Position numbers and translations under genes: made by a program. This document shows positions 23,828-31,655 of a stretch of DNA of 38,732 nt, in pieces; position 1 is the first letter of the stretch; every line of letters starts with the position of its first letter. The notes under the pieces are model-generated. The model worked only from the letters and a program-made list of their open reading frames with translations. It did no database searches and had not been told where the DNA came from. Origin of the DNA: an uncultured Oscillospiraceae bacterium (GTDB lineage Bacteria > Bacillota > Clostridia > Oscillospirales > Oscillospiraceae); the NCBI GenBank assembly GCA_944387145.1, contig CALXDU010000011.1, positions 1 to 38,732 of the forward strand, written 5' to 3'.

Positions 23828-25097
23828 CCCGCAGGTCTACCTGGAAAAGCTGTCTGCTTTTTCCCGGATGCTGCGGCTGGAAGGGTTAATCATCAGCCCC
23901 AAGGAAACCGAGGATGCTGCCCGGCTGCTGATTGGCCTGGGAATGGCAGACCGGGAGCAGGTGAAAACAGCCCTGAGGACGGTCTATGCCAAATCCCGGG
24001 AAGAGCAGCTTTCCTTTGACCGGTGCTTTGACGGATTCTTCATTTCCGAAGAAAAGATGCGCCAGCAGGCCAAGGAGCAGATGCAGCGGGAGAAGGAACT
24101 GCAGCAGCATCGCCAGGAGGCAGAAGAGGAGTTGCAGCTCAACGGCAAACCCATGGACCTGGACGAAAGCCAGCGGGAAGCCTATGCCGCCATGCCGGAG
24201 GATGCCCGCCAGCGGCTGCGCAGCTTTATGGAAAAATACCGAGGCACCGCCGAGCGCAACCCCAAACTCTACGGCGAATTTATCCACTCGGTCTTTGCCC
24301 GGGCCATTCTGGAACAGCAGATGCTGATGGAGAATGCGGGAGTGGGTGCCCAGGAGATTGACCCGGAAATGGGAATTTTGTACCGGGATATTTCGGAGTT
24401 TAAGGATTCGGAAATCCCCAAAGCTATCGCCATGATCCAGGCAGTGGCCCGGCAGATCAACGGAGAGCTTTCCGCCAAACGCAAAGGCAGCGCCCACACC
24501 GGGAAGCTGGATTTCCGAAAAACCATCCGCAAGGGTCTGGAAACCGGCGGCAGCTTCTACCGTCTGCGCTACCGGAAAAAACGGGCCCAGCGCAAACATC
24601 TGGTGCTGCTGTGCGACGTCTCCGGCTCCATGGTGCAGTTTTCGGAATTTGCCCTTCGGTTCATTCAGAGCCTGAATCAGGTGTCGGACAGTTCCCGAAC
24701 TTTCCTGTTTTCGGAAACTATGGTGGAAGTAGATGCGTTCCAGCTTCAGAACATGGATCAGTTCCGCAGCCATGTCCGGGAACTGGGAATCTACGGACGG
24801 GGAACGGATGTGGGAACCGCCCTGGCCCAGCTGTGCCTGAAGCAGCCGCCGGTGCTCAACCAGGCTACCACGCTGCTGATTTTGTCCGATACCAAGACCA
24901 TTGACCAGCCCCGGGCTGTTCGGGCAGTGATGGAAGCGAAACGGCAGTGCGGCCGGGTGCTCTGGCTCAATCCCATCCCTCAGAATAAGTGGCAGTATCT
25001 CAGAAGCGTGCAGACCATGGCGGAAATTTGCACCATGGTTCCCTGCAGCACCCTGCGGGAGCTGGCTTCCGCCTGCCGCAGATTGACCAAGATCTAG
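23820..25097 (+). CDS. VWA domain protein (CoxE-like), partner of MoxR
   Basis: The 425-residue product has a helical N-terminal half, including a Glu/Gln-rich coiled-coil stretch at about residues 80-110, and a C-terminal von Willebrand A domain. The MIDAS motif DVSGSM sits at about residue 266, the later MIDAS threonine is probably in GRGTDVGTAL, and LLILSDTKT follows. The arrangement matches CoxE-like proteins that work with MoxR ATPases in cofactor or metalloenzyme maturation. TGGAGG lies about 9 bases before ATG 23820 inside moxR, so the pair is coupled. The hydrogenase operon begins 265 bases downstream on its own promoter; a functional link is only a possibility. Confidence 0.87.
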   Translation: MTDPQVYLEKLSAFSRMLRLEGLIISPKETEDAARLLIGLGMADREQVKTALRTVYAKSREEQLSFDRCFDGFFISEEKMRQQAKEQMQREKELQQHRQEAEEELQLNGKPMDLDESQREAYAAMPEDARQRLRSFMEKYRGTAERNPKLYGEFIHSVFARAILEQQMLMENAGVGAQEIDPEMGILYRDISEFKDSEIPKAIAMIQAVARQINGELSAKRKGSAHTGKLDFRKTIRKGLETGGSFYRLRYRKKRAQRKHLVLLCDVSGSMVQFSEFALRFIQSLNQVSDSSRTFLFSETMVEVDAFQLQNMDQFRSHVRELGIYGRGTDVGTALAQLCLKQPPVLNQATTLLILSDTKTIDQPRAVRAVMEAKRQCGRVLWLNPIPQNKWQYLRSVQTMAEICTMVPCSTLRELASACRRLTKI

Positions 25098-25112
25098 CCC
25101 AATCGATTGCCA

Positions 25113-25152
25113 GCCCGGAGAATCCAGTGCGGACTCTCCGGGCACTGTTTTT
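25113..25152 (+). terminator. Intrinsic terminator of the MoxR/VWA operon
   Basis: GCCCGGAGA (25113-25121) pairs with TCTCCGGGC (25135-25143), followed by six T at about 25148-25153. An alternative CAGTGC/GCACTG pairing (25125-25130 with 25142-25147) overlaps it. Confidence 0.8.
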
Positions 25153-25222
25153 TGAAAAAGGTACACCCAAACCAACAAAGAAACCCTCTGTTTTTGCCAT
25201 ATGTCGATATATTTCTGCAGAA

Positions 25223-25238
25223 TTGTAGACACCTACAA
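25223..25238. promoter_or_regulatory. Inverted repeat upstream of the hydrogenase promoter
   Basis: TTGTAG-ACAC-CTACAA, a perfect 6-bp dyad about 55 bases upstream of the -10 box. It does not match the Rex consensus (TTGTxAA...TTxACAA) that would be expected for an NADH-linked operon. Candidate operator of unknown regulator. Confidence 0.4.
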
Positions 25239-25270
25239 ATTATGCCGATTCTTTCTGGGAAATAAGCTCA

Positions 25271-25299
25271 TGGAAAATGACCCTTATTTCTGTTATAAT
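25271..25299 (+). promoter_or_regulatory. Extended -10 promoter of hydCBA
   Basis: TGT-TATAAT at 25291-25299, with a poor -35 (TGGAAA, 25271-25276) at 17-base spacing. The leader to the ATG at 25363 is about 57 bases. Confidence 0.7.
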
Positions 25300-25362
25300 A
25301 AACGAGGTACACCCTATCCCGAAAATCGCTTTTACTGGAAGCGTAAGGAGGTTAATATCACC

Positions 25363-25839
25363 ATGCTGCCATCATCGTACTACAGCAAAACGGATGAGAT
25401 CATTGCCCGATATGTCCCGGATGCCCGCTCCCTGATTCCCATTATGCAGGATATTCAGGCGGAGTACCGCTATCTTCCGGCGGAACTTCTGAGCTATGTG
25501 GCCGGGAAAATCGGAATCACCGAGGCCAAGGCCTATTCGGTTGCCACATTCTATGAGAATTTCTCCTTTGAAGCAAAGGGCAAGTATGTCATTAAGGTCT
25601 GTGACGGCACCGCCTGTCATGTGCGCCACTCCACTCCGGTGCTGGAGGCACTGTGGAAGGAACTGGGCCTGAGCAAGAAGAAGCATACCACCGACGACAT
25701 GCTCTTCACGGTAGAGACGGTTTCCTGCCTGGGCGCCTGCGGTCTGGCTCCCACCATGATGGTCAACGAGCAGGTTTATCCTTCCATGACTCCGGAGAAG
25801 GCATTGGCACTCATCGAGGAATTGCGAGGTAAAGGCTGA
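25363..25839 (+). CDS. hydC: NADH-dependent [FeFe] hydrogenase subunit, NuoE-like [2Fe-2S] protein
   Basis: The 158-residue product is a thioredoxin-fold [2Fe-2S] protein of the NuoE/HydC family. The four ligands lie in CDGTAC (C-x4-C) and CLGAC (C-x3-C), with the typical helical N-terminus containing LIPIMQDIQAEYRYLP. AAGGAGG precedes ATG 25363. It heads a hydC-hydB-hydA cluster and its stop overlaps the next start (TGATG). It relays electrons between the flavin subunit and the rest of a soluble cytoplasmic complex. Confidence 0.93.
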   Translation: MLPSSYYSKTDEIIARYVPDARSLIPIMQDIQAEYRYLPAELLSYVAGKIGITEAKAYSVATFYENFSFEAKGKYVIKVCDGTACHVRHSTPVLEALWKELGLSKKKHTTDDMLFTVETVSCLGACGLAPTMMVNEQVYPSMTPEKALALIEELRGKG

Positions 25840-27725
25840 TGATGAAGACGGTTCAAGATTTGGTACAGGCCACTGAGAAGGCCTGCCAGGAGATCAAAAA
25901 CTATGATTGCCGGATTCTGGTCTGCTCCGGCACCGGATGTATTGCCACCGGCTCCCAGGTGACCTATGAGATTTTTGAAAACCTGGTAAAGGACACCCCG
26001 GGTGTCCAGCTGGTATTTTCTCCCTGCGGCGGACATGACGAAAAAGTCGTGGGCGTGAAGAAGACCGGCTGCCAGGGCTTCTGTGAATTGGGCCCGCTGG
26101 TTCGGATTCAGAAGGGCGATAAGGTTATTCAGTACATCAAGGTACAGCCTGAGGACTGCGCTGATATTTTTGAAAAAAGCGTGCTGGGCGATGAGATCAT
26201 CGAGCGGCTGCTGTATAAGAAGGGCGAAAAGGCTTATGTGCAGCCCGATGAGATCCCCTTCATTGCCAAGCAGACCCGGATTGTTCTGGAAAACTGCGGC
26301 AAGTTCGACTCCGAGTCCCTGGACGAGTATCTGGCTTCCGGCGGTTTCTCCGCACTGAAGAAGGCCATGTTTGAAATGACCCGGGACGAGGTCATTGAGG
26401 AAGTGGACAAGTCCGGCCTCCGGGGCCGCGGCGGCGGCGGCTTCCCCACCGGCCGGAAGTGGAAGCAGGTAGCTCGTCAGAAGGAGCAGGTGCGCTATGT
26501 AGTCTGTAACGGTGACGAAGGCGACCCCGGCGCATTCATGGACGGCTCCGTTATGGAAGGCGACCCCTTCAAACTGATTGAAGGCATGATGATTGCCGGT
26601 TACGCCGTGAAGGCGGACAACGGCTACATCTATGTCCGTGCGGAATACCCCATGTCCGTGGCCCGGCTGCGCAACGCCATTGCCCAGCTGGAGGAGCGGG
26701 GACTGCTGGGTGACAACATCCTGGGCTCCGACTTCAGCTTCCATATGCATATCAACCGGGGCGCAGGCGCTTTCGTCTGCGGTGAGGGTTCTGCCCTGAC
26801 CGCCTCCATCGAAGGCAACCGTGGCATGCCCCGTACCAAGCCCCCCAGAACCGTGGAAAAGGGGCTGTGGGAAAAGCCCACGGTGCTCAATAACGTGGAA
26901 ACCTACGCCAACGTGCCCAAGATTATTCTCCAGGGCGCCGACTGGTTCCGTTCCATCGGTACTCCCGGCAGCCCCGGATGTAAGACCTTCTCCCTGACCG
27001 GCGCCATTGAGAACACCGGCCTGATCGAAGTGCCCATGGGTTCTACCCTGCGGCAGATTATCTTTGACATCGGCGGCGGCCTGAAAAACGGCGCCGAGTT
27101 CAAGGCGGTTCAGATCGGCGGCCCCTCCGGCGGCTGTCTGACGGAGAAGCATCTGGACGAGCCTCTGGACTTTGACTCCGTGAAGAAATTCAACGCCATC
27201 GTCGGCTCCGGCGGCATGGTGGTTATGGGCCAGGATACCTGTATGGTGGAAGTTGCCCGGTTCTTCATGTCCTTTACCCAGCGGGAATCCTGCGGCAAGT
27301 GTACTCCCTGCCGGGAGGGCACCAAGCGGATGCTGGAGATTCTGGAGCGGATTGTCAACGGTCAGGGCAAGCTGGAAGATCTGGATACCCTGGAAGAACT
27401 GGCAACCATGATTCAGACCATGGCTCTGTGCGGCCTGGGCAAATCTGCGCCGCTGCCGGTGCTGTCTACCCTGTCTACCTTCCGGGATGAATATATCGAG
27501 CATATCGTCAACAAGAAGTGCCGGGCCAAGACCTGTACGGCGCTGCGGCGGTATGTGATTAACCCGGCATTCTGTAAGGGCTGCTCCAAGTGTGCCCGGA
27601 ACTGCCCGGTCAACGCCATTTCCGGCGTGGTCAAGAAGCCCTACACCATCGATTCCGACAAGTGCATCAAGTGTGGCGCATGTAAAGATAACTGTGCCTT
27701 CGATGCCATCTATGTGGAAGCATAA
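25839..27725 (+). CDS. hydB: NADH-dependent [FeFe] hydrogenase subunit, NuoF-like flavoprotein
   Basis: The 628-residue product has the full HydB layout: an N-terminal thioredoxin-like [2Fe-2S] domain (about residues 20-110), the NuoF core with GRGGGGFPTGRKW for NAD and GDEGDPGAFMDG for FMN, an SLBB domain, the [4Fe-4S] site ESCGKCTPCREG, and a C-terminal two-cluster ferredoxin (CKGCSKCARNCP and CIKCGACKDNC, after about residue 575). It is the NADH-oxidising and probable bifurcation-site subunit. Two tandem ATGs (25839, 25842) follow GAGGTAAAGG; either may be used. HydA starts 12 bases downstream. Confidence 0.95.
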   Translation: MMKTVQDLVQATEKACQEIKNYDCRILVCSGTGCIATGSQVTYEIFENLVKDTPGVQLVFSPCGGHDEKVVGVKKTGCQGFCELGPLVRIQKGDKVIQYIKVQPEDCADIFEKSVLGDEIIERLLYKKGEKAYVQPDEIPFIAKQTRIVLENCGKFDSESLDEYLASGGFSALKKAMFEMTRDEVIEEVDKSGLRGRGGGGFPTGRKWKQVARQKEQVRYVVCNGDEGDPGAFMDGSVMEGDPFKLIEGMMIAGYAVKADNGYIYVRAEYPMSVARLRNAIAQLEERGLLGDNILGSDFSFHMHINRGAGAFVCGEGSALTASIEGNRGMPRTKPPRTVEKGLWEKPTVLNNVETYANVPKIILQGADWFRSIGTPGSPGCKTFSLTGAIENTGLIEVPMGSTLRQIIFDIGGGLKNGAEFKAVQIGGPSGGCLTEKHLDEPLDFDSVKKFNAIVGSGGMVVMGQDTCMVEVARFFMSFTQRESCGKCTPCREGTKRMLEILERIVNGQGKLEDLDTLEELATMIQTMALCGLGKSAPLPVLSTLSTFRDEYIEHIVNKKCRAKTCTALRRYVINPAFCKGCSKCARNCPVNAISGVVKKPYTIDSDKCIKCGACKDNCAFDAIYVEA

Positions 27726-27737
27726 GGAGGGGATACA

Positions 27738-29426
27738 ATGGGTACGATTACGATCAATGGAAAAAAGGTAGAATTTACCAACGAAAAAAACCTGCTGACC
27801 ATCATTCGCAAGGCCGGCATTGAGATCCCCACGCTGTGCTATCAGCCGGAACTTTCCATCTTTGGCGCCTGCCGCCTGTGTACGGTGGAAGATGACCGGG
27901 GCCGCTGCTTTGCTTCCTGCTCTGAGGAACCCCGGGATGGCATGGTGATTTATACCCACACCGAGCGGCTGCGCAAGCACCGCAAGCTGATTGTGGAACT
28001 GCTGCTGGCGGCCCACTGCCGGGACTGCACCACCTGTGACAAGCACGGCAAGTGCACCCTGCAGAAGCTGGCCTACCAGCTGGGCATTAACGGCGTCCGG
28101 TTTGAAAATCACCGGGAAATCCAGCCTGTGGACTTCTCTTCTCCCGCCATCGTCCGGGACCCCAACAAGTGCATCCTCTGCGGCAACTGCGTCCGGGTCT
28201 GCAATGAAATCCAGGGCGTGGGTGTTCTGGGTTTTGCCCACCGTGGTACGGAAGCTACCGTCAGCCCTGCCTTCAATCGAGAAATGGCGGCCACCAACTG
28301 TGTCAGCTGCGGCCAGTGCCGGGTAGTTTGTCCCACCGGCGCCCTGACCATTCACCACAATATGGAAGAAGTCTGGAAGGCACTGGGCGATCCCAACACC
28401 CGGGTGGTGGCCCAGATTGCTCCGGCAGTCCGGGTGGCTGTTGGTGATGCCTTCGGTTTGCCCAGAGGGGAAAACGCCATGGGCAAAATCGTGGCGGCAC
28501 TGCACCGGATGGGCTTTGACGAGGTCTTTGATACCTCCTATTCCGCTGACCTGACCATTATGGAAGAGTCTGCGGAGTTCCTGGATCGGGTCGGAAAGGG
28601 CGGAACCTTGCCGCTGCTGACCTCCTGCTGCCCTGCCTGGGTCAAATTCGTGGAGAATGAATATCCCGATTTCAAGCCCAATGTTTCCACCTGCCGCAGT
28701 CCTCAGCAGATGTTCTCTGCGGTCATCAAGGATTACTACCGTGACCCGGCAAACAGCGAGGGCAAAAAGACCTTTGTGGTATCCATCATGCCCTGTACGG
28801 CCAAGAAGATGGAGGCCCGTCGCCCGGATGCTTATACCAAGGGTGAAAAGGATACCGACTCCGTTCTGACCACGGTAGAGCTGATCCGGATGATCGATGG
28901 TCACGGCATCAACTTTGAAACCCTGCCCAGCGAAGCCTGCGACATGCCCTTTGGCATTGCTTCCGGCGGCGGCGTGATCTTCGGCGCCACCGGCGGCGTT
29001 ACCGAAGCAGTGCTGCGCCGGCTGGTGGACAGCCACGATACCGCGACTCTCAATGCCATTGCCGACTGCGGTGTCCGTGGAGATCAGGGAATTAAGGAAT
29101 TCACCGTTCCTTACCAGGGTATGGACATCAGCATCTGCGTGGTTTCTGGACTGGAAAATGCCAGAAAGGTGCTCAATTCTGTCAAATCCGGAGAAAAGCA
29201 GTACCATTTCATCGAAGTCATGGCCTGCCCCGGCGGCTGCGTCATGGGCGGCGGTCAGCCCACCGACGGCGTCAAGGAGCGTCAGGCCAAGGCTCGCACC
29301 AAGGGCTTGTATGCCGCTGACGGAGACATGGTCATCAAGAAGTCCGACGAAAACCCGCTGATGGATATTTTCTACAACGGCTATTTCAAGGGCAAAGCCC
29401 ACGAACTGCTGCACAATCCCCATTGA
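27738..29426 (+). CDS. hydA: [FeFe] hydrogenase catalytic subunit
   Basis: The 562-residue product carries, in order, an N-terminal plant-type [2Fe-2S] domain (CRLCTVEDDRGRC region), a His-Cys-ligated [4Fe-4S] site (HCRDCTTCDKHGKC), two [4Fe-4S] clusters (CILCGNCVRVC, CVSCGQCRVVC), and the H-cluster domain. All three H-cluster signatures are canonical: TSCCPAW (about residue 295), MPCTAKKME (about 351) and EVMACPGGCVMGGGQP (about 493). With HydB and HydC it fits the trimeric NADH/ferredoxin (electron-bifurcating or confurcating) hydrogenases of fermentative clostridia, disposing of reductant as H2. Maturases HydEFG are not in the window. GGAGG precedes ATG 27738. Confidence 0.96.
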   Translation: MGTITINGKKVEFTNEKNLLTIIRKAGIEIPTLCYQPELSIFGACRLCTVEDDRGRCFASCSEEPRDGMVIYTHTERLRKHRKLIVELLLAAHCRDCTTCDKHGKCTLQKLAYQLGINGVRFENHREIQPVDFSSPAIVRDPNKCILCGNCVRVCNEIQGVGVLGFAHRGTEATVSPAFNREMAATNCVSCGQCRVVCPTGALTIHHNMEEVWKALGDPNTRVVAQIAPAVRVAVGDAFGLPRGENAMGKIVAALHRMGFDEVFDTSYSADLTIMEESAEFLDRVGKGGTLPLLTSCCPAWVKFVENEYPDFKPNVSTCRSPQQMFSAVIKDYYRDPANSEGKKTFVVSIMPCTAKKMEARRPDAYTKGEKDTDSVLTTVELIRMIDGHGINFETLPSEACDMPFGIASGGGVIFGATGGVTEAVLRRLVDSHDTATLNAIADCGVRGDQGIKEFTVPYQGMDISICVVSGLENARKVLNSVKSGEKQYHFIEVMACPGGCVMGGGQPTDGVKERQAKARTKGLYAADGDMVIKKSDENPLMDIFYNGYFKGKAHELLHNPH

Positions 29427-29440
29427 TGGTTAACTTATCT

Positions 29441-29468
29441 GCACCCCCACTTTGGTGGGGGTGCTTTT
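29441..29468 (+). terminator. Intrinsic terminator of hydCBA
   Basis: GCACCCCCAC (29441-29450) pairs perfectly with GTGGGGGTGC (29455-29464) around a TTTG loop, then TTTT. Confidence 0.9.
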
Positions 29469-29479
29469 GCGCCAATCTG

Positions 29480-29500
29480 AGCATTTAATTTTTAAATGCT
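29480..29500. promoter_or_regulatory. Inverted repeat 1 upstream of the trpXYZ-like promoter
   Basis: AGCATTTAA (29480-29488) and TTAAATGCT (29492-29500), a perfect 9-bp dyad with three central T. It ends 23 bases before the -35 box. Candidate operator. Confidence 0.5.
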
Positions 29501-29516
29501 TATGATAGATTCATAA
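29500..29516. promoter_or_regulatory. Inverted repeat 2 upstream of the trpXYZ-like promoter
   Basis: TTATGA (29500-29505) and TCATAA (29511-29516) with a 5-base centre, abutting repeat 1 and 7 bases upstream of the -35 box. Confidence 0.4.
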
Positions 29517-29523
29517 ATACGCG

Positions 29524-29552
29524 TTGACATCGCCGGTTCCGAGTGCTATAGT
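29524..29552 (+). promoter_or_regulatory. Promoter of the trpXYZ-like operon
   Basis: TTGACA at 29524-29529, a 17-base spacer, and TATAGT at 29547-29552. The start codon lies 66 bases downstream, past a third inverted repeat. Confidence 0.8.
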
Positions 29553-29574
29553 ATGTCCCATCAAGTATTTCCTG

Positions 29575-29592
29575 TGCGCACAAATGTGCGCA
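29575..29592. promoter_or_regulatory. Inverted repeat 3 in the trpXYZ-like leader
   Basis: TGCGCACA (29575-29582) and TGTGCGCA (29585-29592) flank two A residues. It lies about 16 bases after the predicted transcription start and 11 bases before the ribosome site. It could be an operator or an RNA hairpin; there is no T run. Confidence 0.5.
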
Positions 29593-29618
29593 GGATTGCA
29601 AGAGAAGGAGAGAAGATT

Positions 29619-30650
29619 ATGAAAAAGATTATTGCCCTTGCGCTTTCTGCACTGATGCTGCTGGGTTTGACTGCCTGCGGCGCATCAGAGCCTCAGACCG
29701 CAACCACTGCGGCAGCTGCAGCTGAAGTTGCCACTGAAGCGGTCACCGAAGCTGCCACCGCCTCTGCCGGTGAAAAGTATGTTGTGGGCGTGTGCCAGTT
29801 GGTACCTCACGATGCACTGGATGCCGCTACCCAGGGCTTCTGCGATAAGCTGACCGAATTGCTGGGAGAGGACAACGTTGAAATCAACGTTCAGGTCGCC
29901 GCCGGTGACTCTGCGACCTGCGCTCCCATCGTCAATGCCTTTGTGGCAGAGGAAGTGGACCTGATTATGGCTAACGCCACCCCCGCCCTCCAGGCAGCTT
30001 CCCAGGCAACTGCTGATATTCCCATCCTGGGCACCTCCGTTACCGAGTACGGTGTAGCCATGGGTATTGAGAACTTCAGCGGCACCGTGGGCGGCAATAT
30101 CTCCGGTACCTCTGACCTGGCGCCTCTGGACCAGCAGGCCCAGATGGTAAAGGATTGGTTCCCGGATGCCAAGAATGTGGGCTTGCTCTACTGCTCCGCC
30201 GAAGCCAACTCCCAGTACCAGGTGGACACCGTTCAGAAATACCTGGAAGAGCTGGGCTTCACCTGTACCCAGTACCCCTTTGCCGATTCCAACGATATGG
30301 CGGCGGTTACCCAGACTGCTGCGGATAACTCCGATGTGATCTATGTCCCCACTGACAATACCGTAGCTTCCGGCTCGGGAATTGTGGACGGCATCTGCCA
30401 GCCTGCTGGCATTCCGGTCATTGCCGGTGAAGAAGGCATCTGCGGCGGCTGCGGCGTGGCCACCCTGTCCATCAGCTACTATGACCTGGGCGTCAAGACT
30501 GCGGAAATGGCAGCCCAGATTCTCACCGGTGAGACGGATATTTCCACCATGCCCATTGGCTATGCAGACACCTTCACGCCTAAGTACAACGCAGCTATCT
30601 GCGAGGCTCTGGGCATTACCCCCCTGGAGGGCTACGAAGCCATCGGCTAA
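29619..30650 (+). CDS. ABC importer substrate-binding lipoprotein (TrpX-like, PF04392 type)
   Basis: The 343-residue product is a lipid-anchored solute receptor. It has a lysine start, hydrophobic core and LTAC lipobox with the cysteine near residue 21, followed by an Ala/Thr/Glu-rich linker to about residue 50. The mature part resembles the ABC_sub_bind family, for example VGVCQLVPHDALDAATQGF, ANATPALQAA, VPTDNTVASG and ISYYDLGVKTAEMAAQIL. The order binding protein, permease, ATPase matches TrpXYZ systems reported for aromatic amino acids, but ligand choice is not predictable here. ATG 29619 has GAAGGAG upstream; a longer in-frame reading from 29553 begins at the promoter and is rejected. 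Confidence 0.88.
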   Translation: MKKIIALALSALMLLGLTACGASEPQTATTAAAAAEVATEAVTEAATASAGEKYVVGVCQLVPHDALDAATQGFCDKLTELLGEDNVEINVQVAAGDSATCAPIVNAFVAEEVDLIMANATPALQAASQATADIPILGTSVTEYGVAMGIENFSGTVGGNISGTSDLAPLDQQAQMVKDWFPDAKNVGLLYCSAEANSQYQVDTVQKYLEELGFTCTQYPFADSNDMAAVTQTAADNSDVIYVPTDNTVASGSGIVDGICQPAGIPVIAGEEGICGGCGVATLSISYYDLGVKTAEMAAQILTGETDISTMPIGYADTFTPKYNAAICEALGITPLEGYEAIG

Positions 30651-30668
30651 CACAGAAAATGCAAAAGC

Positions 30669-30695
30669 GGGCGAGGCGGCTGCGGCACCTCGCCC
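30669..30695 (+). repeat. Intergenic hairpin between the binding protein and permease genes
   Basis: GGGCGAGG (30669-30676) pairs with CCTCGCCC (30688-30695) around an 11-base loop. No T run follows and the operon continues. Such hairpins often protect the upstream message so that the binding protein is made in excess. Confidence 0.6.
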
Positions 30696-30719
30696 ACTTC
30701 CGGCGAATGGAGAATGACA

Positions 30720-31655
30720 ATGACAAACTTTCTGAACGCGCTGCCCGGTGCAGTTTCCCAAGGACTGATCTGGGGCATCATGGCCATTGGCGTATATCTG
30801 ACCTACAAAATTCTGAGCATTTCCGACCTGACGGTGGACGGTTCCTTCTGTACCGGCGGTGCGGTGTGCGCAGTACTGATGACAGCCGGATACAATATCT
30901 GGCTGTCTATGCTGCTGGCGGCGCTGGCAGGCCTGCTGGCGGGACTGGTGACAGGATTTTTCCACACAAAATGCGGCATTCCCGCGATTTTGTCCGGTAT
31001 TTTGACGCAGCTGGGACTATGGTCGGTGAACCTGGCAATTATGGATATGAAAGCCAACGTGTCGCTGAATGTGAATAATTTTGACCTGCTGGTTTCCCTG
31101 CGGTATTTGCAGGAGGTGCAGAAGGGGATGCGCCCCTTCTGGCAGCATCCCATTTTTGTGGTGGGACTGATGACCGTTGCTGTTATTGGCGTGCTGTACT
31201 GGTTCTTCGGCACGGAACTCGGCGCTTCCATCCGGGCTACCGGAGCCAACGGCAACATGGCCCGGGCTCAGGGCATCAATACCAGCTTCAATCAGGTGCT
31301 GGGACTGGGACTGTCCAATGCATTGGTGGCCCTGTCCGGCGCCATGCTGTGCCAGTACAACGGCTTTGCCGAAATCAACATGGGCCGGGGCGCCATCGTC
31401 ATTGGCCTGGCTGCGATTATCATCGGTGATGTGGCCTTTGGCAAGATTTTCCGCAACTTTGGCCTGAAGCTGCTGGCGGTTTCCATTGGCTCGATTATCT
31501 ACTATGTGGTAATTCAGTTCGTCATCAGCGAGTTCAAAATGAACACCAACTACATGAAGCTGATTTCCGCGCTGATCGTGGCGCTGTTCCTGGCGATTCC
31601 CTACTGGAAGCAGCAGTATTTCCACAAGAAGGGCAAGGTAAGACAGAATGCTTAA
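30720..31655 (+). CDS. ABC importer permease (TrpY-like, BPD_transp_2 type)
   Basis: The 311-residue product is a membrane permease of the branched-chain amino acid/ribose type, with about eight hydrophobic segments. It carries GVYLTYKILSISDLTVDGSF near the start and the conserved ATGANGNMARAQGINT loop at about residue 175, which should contact the ATPase. I prefer ATG 30720, which has GGAGA 7 bases upstream, over ATG 30714, which is too close to that site. It overlaps the ATPase gene by 8 bases. Confidence 0.88.
   Translation: MTNFLNALPGAVSQGLIWGIMAIGVYLTYKILSISDLTVDGSFCTGGAVCAVLMTAGYNIWLSMLLAALAGLLAGLVTGFFHTKCGIPAILSGILTQLGLWSVNLAIMDMKANVSLNVNNFDLLVSLRYLQEVQKGMRPFWQHPIFVVGLMTVAVIGVLYWFFGTELGASIRATGANGNMARAQGINTSFNQVLGLGLSNALVALSGAMLCQYNGFAEINMGRGAIVIGLAAIIIGDVAFGKIFRNFGLKLLAVSIGSIIYYVVIQFVISEFKMNTNYMKLISALIVALFLAIPYWKQQYFHKKGKVRQNA

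Noticed and set aside
25300..25362. Longer start for hydC reading back to 25201
   Set aside because: The extension spans the -10 box and leader. AAGGAGG before 25363 and the NuoE family N-terminus support the shorter form.
25160..25362. Rex-binding site in front of hydC
   Set aside because: The only good dyad (25223-25238) lacks the TTGTxAA half-site, so I do not assign it to Rex.
25776..29423. A 1215-codon open frame on the minus strand opposite hydB and hydA
   Set aside because: It is antisense to genes with complete, canonical cluster motifs, has low-complexity Gly/His/Gln-rich composition, and shows no ribosome site. It is a by-product of codon bias in the plus-strand genes.
29430..29620. 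T-box or other tryptophan riboswitch upstream of the TrpXYZ-like operon
   Set aside because: The leader after the predicted start of transcription is only about 60 bases and holds one short hairpin, too short for a T-box, and no T-box consensus is visible.
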